Source: Savagea sp. (GTDB lineage: Bacteria > Bacillota > Bacilli > Bacillales_A > Planococcaceae). Taken from it: 8,647 nucleotides of DNA. The stretch lies in contig JASLCF010000039.1 in assembly GCA_030146155.1 (NCBI GenBank), positions 1 through 8,647 on the forward strand. Reading direction: 5' to 3'. The notes under the pieces were generated by a model that saw only the letters and a program-made list of their open reading frames with translations, was not told the origin of the DNA and did no database searches. A program made the position numbers and the translations under genes. Of the stretch, positions 4,619-8,647 are shown one piece after another (positions within the stretch are counted from its first letter, which is position 1; each line of letters begins with the position of its first letter).

Positions 4619-7236
4619 AGTGGACGATACAACTGAATCGCTGGTCACATGTCGTCATTCTAAGTATTGTACTCGCATTGTTGGCGCACTTGTTTTTTAT
4701 TTCAGAATGGCTGGACGGGCGATATATGGTAGGAATTGGCGATGGGGTTTCTCAAATGTTGCCATTCAAACAATTATTATATGAAATGTACCAATCCGGC
4801 GAATTCTTTTATTCAGAACGCTTTGGTATTGGTGGCGGTACTTATTCACAGCTTGGTTATTATTACGCGACCTCTATTCTTTTTTTACTATCGTTTTTAT
4901 TCACTTTTGTATTAGAAAGTATCGGTCTTATTCAAACACCAGACGTACAATACTGGGCAGATGCGATTTTGGTCATCAGTGTGTTACGTATGACAGGCAT
5001 CCTGGTCGCTACCACCTATTTATTAAGAAAATTACGATTAAATGAGTGGGCATCTTTAGTAGGTGCGGTTGTCTATGCGACAAGTGTCATCTATTTCCGT
5101 CATGTCACCTACTGGGAATTTTTTGCGGATGCGATGCTGTGGCTTCCTTTACTTTTAATTGCCATTGAACGGTTAATTCAAAAAGGAAAAGTCGATGCAT
5201 TCATCGTGATGATCGCCATTCAATTAGTTGATAATTTTTATTTTGCCTATATTAATTTCATTTTGGCTTTCATTTATATTGTAGCTCGTCAATTTGTTCA
5301 AATTAGAGAGGGAGAGCTTGTTTGGTGGAAGCAAGGGATCTATTACATTGCTGGTGGTTTGTTTGGTTTATTGTTAGCTGCGGTTTCATTTATTCCCTCT
5401 GCTTACGGCTTTTTGAACAATTACCGCCCAGCTTATACTGACCCAATTCCTTGGTATCAATGGAAAGATGGATTAATTATTGGTAGTACGACGATGACCA
5501 TGCATACAGTCGGCTTATTTGCATTGTTTTTATTTCCCTTATATCGCAATAAATATTTCCGAGTCACAGCGATTACCTTGCTCATCATGGTTGTGTTACA
5601 TGGCAGCCCTAAAGTTGGCAGTCTTTTTAATGGTTTTTCAGCCCCACAATTTCGTTGGGAATATTTCATTGGTTTATTAAGTGCGATTTTAGTCGGTATT
5701 ATGGTTCAAACGTTTGAACGGTTACCTAAACGATCGATTCGTATGGCATTTTACTTACTCATTGTCGCTTATATCGTCGCATTTCAATTGTACTTTGGTT
5801 GGTCTGATTCAATCGCGACGTATACAGACATCTATCGTTCGAATTTATCGTATGTATGGATTAATGCAGTGTTCATTGGCGTGTTACTGATTGGCTTTTT
5901 CTTTTGGAAGCATCCTAAAAAAGCAGGGATGACTACGATTGTACTCGCACTCTTTATTGCGAATACTTACCAATTAGTCAAATTGCCTACTATTGAAAAG
6001 AAACAAGAAGTAACGCGTGCCTTTTTTTCGAGTGAAGCGTACGACCATGCAGATCAACGGGCACTCATTCGTCGGTTAGAGCAAAGACAGCCTGATCGAA
6101 TGAGTCGGATTGATTTTATGAATCCTACACGGAATAATACGCCGATTGTGCAACATTTTAATGGCGTGAGTGTTTACTCCAGTATTTTAAATCGAGAAAT
6201 TTTGGAATTTTATTTGTTTGATTTAGCCATCGATATGGGAAGAGAAACGGTCAGTCGTTATATGACATATGGGCAACGTGCGAATTTGCATAGTCGACTA
6301 GCCGCACCGTATATTATTCGTAAAACAGATGATCATCAAGTCCCATTTGGTTTTCAAGCAATTGACCGTGAAGGGGACTATATCGCCTATGAAAATCAAT
6401 ACCCGCTTCCTTTTGTACATTTAACTCAAACTGTTTTTGCTGAAGCGGACTTGGCTGAAGCTTCTCCATTAGCCCGCGAGCAAGCACTGGTACAAGGGGT
6501 TATTTTATCGAAGGAAGACAAACCATCTCCTATACCTGAGGTGGTCGTTTATCAAGATAATAAGCAACTTCAACCAAGAGATGCGACGTGGGACGGAGAG
6601 ACATTGACGGTGCACCGTAAAAATGGCGGATTGACTTTATCATTAGCTCAAGCTGCTACTGCTGAAGATGTCTATGTTTCCTTTACAGTTGAACGGTTAG
6701 ATCAAGATAAAGGCTTTACGATTGAAGCAAATGAAATGAAGACGACACGAAAAAAGCCGACTTCTATTTATCGAACAGGTGTGAAAGATGTTACATTAAG
6801 AGTGAAGGCAGCCCCAACGATTGATTTTCGTTTGCCAAAAGGTGTTTATACCTTTAAAGATGTGTCATGGACTGTTGAAGATTATGCCATTTTAAAAGAG
6901 GCATATGCACAAGAACATACGCAGATGGAAAAAGTGGAGTGGAATGGTTCGCATGTGCAAATCGAAATCGACCCTGTGAAAGAAGATACGTATGCTGTTT
7001 TGCCGATTCCTTATGAACGAGGTTGGCAAGCACGTGTCGAGGGTGAAAAGGTAGATATTGTACAGGCGAATTATGCGTTTATGGCTGTCCCATTAAGAAG
7101 TGGACAACATCAAATCACACTGACGTATCGTCCACCTTTCTTTATCCCAGCATTAGTCACTTCTTTACTGAGTTTGCTGGTGTTTATCGTTTATCTATTT
7201 AAAGCTAGACGTTCCAATCATTCATGTGATTCCTAA
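4615..7236 (+). CDS. yfhO: YfhO-type GT-C membrane glycosyltransferase
   Basis: YfhO proteins take the sugar from undecaprenyl phosphate outside the membrane and add it to lipoteichoic acid. At 873 residues this one matches the usual length (861 in B. subtilis). After helix 1 (about 12-30) comes the first outer loop with IGDGVSQMLPF (41-51), whose D43 is in the place of the GT-C catalytic acid, and then FGIGGGTYSQLGYYYATS (70-87), a glycine-rich stretch typical of the family. About a dozen further helices run to about 460. A large outer domain follows (about 465-840) and one last helix (about 843-862) ends in a basic tail. The start overlaps the gtcA stop as ATGA. With csbB and gtcA it forms a full lipid-sugar route. 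The acceptor could be lipoteichoic acid or another outside polymer; lipoteichoic acid is the best-supported choice from relatives. Confidence 0.9.
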   Translation: MKWTIQLNRWSHVVILSIVLALLAHLFFISEWLDGRYMVGIGDGVSQMLPFKQLLYEMYQSGEFFYSERFGIGGGTYSQLGYYYATSILFLLSFLFTFVLESIGLIQTPDVQYWADAILVISVLRMTGILVATTYLLRKLRLNEWASLVGAVVYATSVIYFRHVTYWEFFADAMLWLPLLLIAIERLIQKGKVDAFIVMIAIQLVDNFYFAYINFILAFIYIVARQFVQIREGELVWWKQGIYYIAGGLFGLLLAAVSFIPSAYGFLNNYRPAYTDPIPWYQWKDGLIIGSTTMTMHTVGLFALFLFPLYRNKYFRVTAITLLIMVVLHGSPKVGSLFNGFSAPQFRWEYFIGLLSAILVGIMVQTFERLPKRSIRMAFYLLIVAYIVAFQLYFGWSDSIATYTDIYRSNLSYVWINAVFIGVLLIGFFFWKHPKKAGMTTIVLALFIANTYQLVKLPTIEKKQEVTRAFFSSEAYDHADQRALIRRLEQRQPDRMSRIDFMNPTRNNTPIVQHFNGVSVYSSILNREILEFYLFDLAIDMGRETVSRYMTYGQRANLHSRLAAPYIIRKTDDHQVPFGFQAIDREGDYIAYENQYPLPFVHLTQTVFAEADLAEASPLAREQALVQGVILSKEDKPSPIPEVVVYQDNKQLQPRDATWDGETLTVHRKNGGLTLSLAQAATAEDVYVSFTVERLDQDKGFTIEANEMKTTRKKPTSIYRTGVKDVTLRVKAAPTIDFRLPKGVYTFKDVSWTVEDYAILKEAYAQEHTQMEKVEWNGSHVQIEIDPVKEDTYAVLPIPYERGWQARVEGEKVDIVQANYAFMAVPLRSGQHQITLTYRPPFFIPALVTSLLSLLVFIVYLFKARRSNHSCDS

Positions 7237-7299
7237 GTTGTTGTAGTAGATATTATACGCACGATTGAATGTCTGCTACTCGCAAAGTGTAGAGGTTAG

Positions 7300-7346
7300 A
7301 AAAAGGAGTTTATTCGTTCTCATGTGAGCGAATAAACTCCTTTTTT
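7300..7346. terminator. Strong bidirectional intrinsic terminator
   Basis: A perfect 17-base stem joins 7300-7316 (AAAAAGGAGTTTATTCG) to 7329-7345, closing on a 12-base loop in which CTC and GAG may pair. A T-run follows on the plus strand and, by symmetry, on the minus strand. It sits between the yfhO stop (7236) and the convergent exporter stop (7367), so it ends both transcripts. Confidence 0.95.
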
Positions 7347-7366
7347 ATTATGAATGGTATTTTTCT

Positions 7367-8602
7367 TTAAAACTGTTCCATCCGTTGAGTGAGCGACTGA
7401 ATATTTCGTCGCGATAAGCTGATGGATACAAAAAGGATACAACTTACACCAATCCCAATCATTAACCATTGTGCAGAAAATTGGTCGTAAAGGAAGCCGA
7501 AAAGGATAAAAGCAATCGGAACAATGGCTAAAGCAAAGGATTCAAGTAAACCGAAGAAACGCCCTTTCATTGAATCTTCAACCACTTGTTGTAATAAAGT
7601 GAGAGTGATCGTGTTGACTGCCGTGATACAAACGCCTAACGCAATTTCTAAGCTGAAAAAATAAAGGACTAATGCAGTAGGTGTCAAAGTGAATCGAAAA
7701 GGGAGTGTAACGAAAAGGATGACCAGACCTGTTCCCATTAAAAAATATTTGACGAGGATCAAGGGCCGTTGAATCGGTGGCAAAGAAGCTATGACAATTG
7801 AAGTCACCAACATGCCGAGTGCAAAACCTGCTTGTGTCAGACCAAAGGCTTGTGAAGATAAACCGAAAGATTGAATGACAGTGAAAGAATAACCGACTTC
7901 GTAAGCTGAAAAGATGAAATTTAAAGCGAGTGTTAATAGCATGAAACGAAAAGCGATGGGATGTTTTTTTACATATTGCCAACCGTCTTTCATGGCTTGC
8001 ATCATTTGTACATTTGTTTCTGTGGTTGAAAGTGACGCCACAGGTTGAAAGATGAGCTGAGTATTCATCAACCAAGCAAGTGAGAATAAGACGATAAACA
8101 GTATCAAAATTTGTTCGAAGGTAAACAAGCCATAGAGTACGCCTCCTACAATGGGGCTGATTAAAGCGGCCGATGAAATAGCCAATTGATTCATACTTGT
8201 TGCCCGTTGAATCATATCCTTTGAAAAGAGCTGTGTGATCGAGGCACTGAAAGTAATTGAAGTACAGGCACTCGTCATCGAGAGAAAGGCGGTTGTGACA
8301 TAAAGTAAAGGAAGAGCAATACCCTTTAAAGAAATAAAAATTAAAAGGATAGATACAATGCCAATGGACATCGCTTGCGAAATAAGTAATAATTTTTTCT
8401 TCGCATACCGATCAGCCCAAACTCCGAATAAGGGACTCATCAATGTTCTTGGGACGACATTGGCAATCAGTTGGACAGCGAATCCTAATGCGGAACCGGT
8501 CTCTTTTAAAATATAAAAGCTTAAGGCAAATGCATACGTCTGTGCGCCTAATCCTGCGACAAGGTTGCTAAAAGTGTACAACCAGAGTTGTTGATGTTTC
8601 AT
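7367..8602 (-). CDS. MFS exporter, DHA3 (macrolide efflux-like) type
   Basis: The 411-residue protein has the length and about 12 hydrophobic helices of a proton-driven major facilitator exporter. Motif A of the loop between helices 2 and 3 is present as GVWADRYAKKK (60-70), and EDSMKGRFFGLLESFA in the second half matches the corresponding repeat in DHA3 proteins such as MefA relatives. These pumps move drugs or other small molecules outward; the substrate here cannot be told. Starting at ATG 8602, AAAGGAA (8612-8618) lies ten bases upstream. The TTG at 8611 in the same frame touches that site and so is a poor start. A perfect palindrome overlaps the probable promoter, suggesting control by a TetR- or MarR-type repressor, possibly encoded beyond the right edge. 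The gene converges on the glycosylation operon and shares its terminator. Confidence 0.88.
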   Translation of the reverse strand: MKHQQLWLYTFSNLVAGLGAQTYAFALSFYILKETGSALGFAVQLIANVVPRTLMSPLFGVWADRYAKKKLLLISQAMSIGIVSILLIFISLKGIALPLLYVTTAFLSMTSACTSITFSASITQLFSKDMIQRATSMNQLAISSAALISPIVGGVLYGLFTFEQILILFIVLFSLAWLMNTQLIFQPVASLSTTETNVQMMQAMKDGWQYVKKHPIAFRFMLLTLALNFIFSAYEVGYSFTVIQSFGLSSQAFGLTQAGFALGMLVTSIVIASLPPIQRPLILVKYFLMGTGLVILFVTLPFRFTLTPTALVLYFFSLEIALGVCITAVNTITLTLLQQVVEDSMKGRFFGLLESFALAIVPIAFILFGFLYDQFSAQWLMIGIGVSCILFVSISLSRRNIQSLTQRMEQF

Positions 8603-8611
8603 TTCAATCAA

Positions 8612-8618
8612 TTCCTTT
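8612..8618 (-). promoter_or_regulatory. Ribosome-binding site that sets the exporter start
   Basis: AAAGGAA on the minus strand lies ten bases before ATG 8602 and directly abuts the TTG at 8611, which favours the ATG as the true start. Confidence 0.6.
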
Positions 8619-8626
8619 CATAGTTA

Positions 8627-8643
8627 GTTTAATATAATTAAAC
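8627..8643 (-). promoter_or_regulatory. Perfect palindrome, probable repressor operator of the exporter
   Basis: GTTTAAT and ATTAAAC form a perfect seven-base inverted repeat around a three-base centre. On the minus strand it contains TATATT, a good -10 candidate about 30 bases before the exporter ATG; the matching -35 would lie beyond the window edge. A bound dimer here would block the promoter. Confidence 0.5.
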
Positions 8644-8647
8644 CATC

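Noticed and set aside
5457..5669. 70-residue minus-strand ORF
   Set aside because: It is antisense to the yfhO membrane region and shows no features of its own.
7243..7279. Weak hairpin GTAGTAGA / TCTGCTAC after yfhO
   Set aside because: Eight pairs with one wobble around a 21-base loop and no T-run; the strong terminator at 7300-7346 explains the end of the operon.
7578..8075. 165-residue minus-strand ORF
   Set aside because: It is a shifted frame of the MFS exporter, rich in His, Phe, Ser and Arg, as expected of a shadow.

Overview
The window looks like chromosomal DNA of a low-GC Gram-positive bacterium, most likely of the order Bacillales. The genes are AT-rich, ribosome-binding sites are strong and purine-rich (GGAGG type), start codons include TTG, and the gene families are typical of Firmicutes: Xpt, a CsbB/GtcA/YfhO set and a DHA3-type MFS exporter. 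Genus cannot be fixed by eye. Nothing looks like a prophage, a CRISPR array or a complete insertion sequence.

Layout. Bases 1-268 hold no confident gene but carry two clear inverted-repeat structures. A two-gene unit follows: a MarR-family regulator (269-688) and, 10 bases later, a protein with an N-terminal Arg-X4-His (HEPN-like) motif joined to a CBS pair (699-1403), ended by a hairpin terminator (1443-1485). The gap 1486-1715 holds a small minus-strand membrane ORF that may be a gene remnant, and then the promoter of xpt. xpt (1716-2285) makes xanthine phosphoribosyltransferase. Its leader is only about 29 bases, too short for a purine riboswitch. An unrecognised two-helix membrane protein (2334-3149, TTG start) follows with no terminator between.

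From 3307 to 7236 a tightly overlapping three-gene operon encodes a GT2 polyprenyl-phosphate glycosyltransferase (CsbB type), a GtrA/GtcA flippase-like protein and a YfhO-type GT-C transferase. This matches the known three-component lipoteichoic acid glycosylation machinery. A cytoplasmic enzyme loads a sugar onto undecaprenyl phosphate, GtcA turns it across the membrane, and YfhO transfers the sugar to the polymer outside. In B. subtilis gtcA lies away from csbB-yfhO; here all three parts are together. A sigma-B-like motif lies upstream.

A long perfect-stem bidirectional terminator (7300-7346) separates this operon from a convergent MFS exporter gene (8602-7367, minus strand). Upstream of that gene, at the window edge, is a perfect 17-base palindrome that overlaps its probable -10 element and looks like a repressor operator.

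The observations most worth following are the HEPN-like/CBS fusion next to a MarR regulator, the self-contained teichoic acid glycosylation operon, and the structured, unassigned DNA at the left edge. No wholly new system can be demonstrated from sequence alone.
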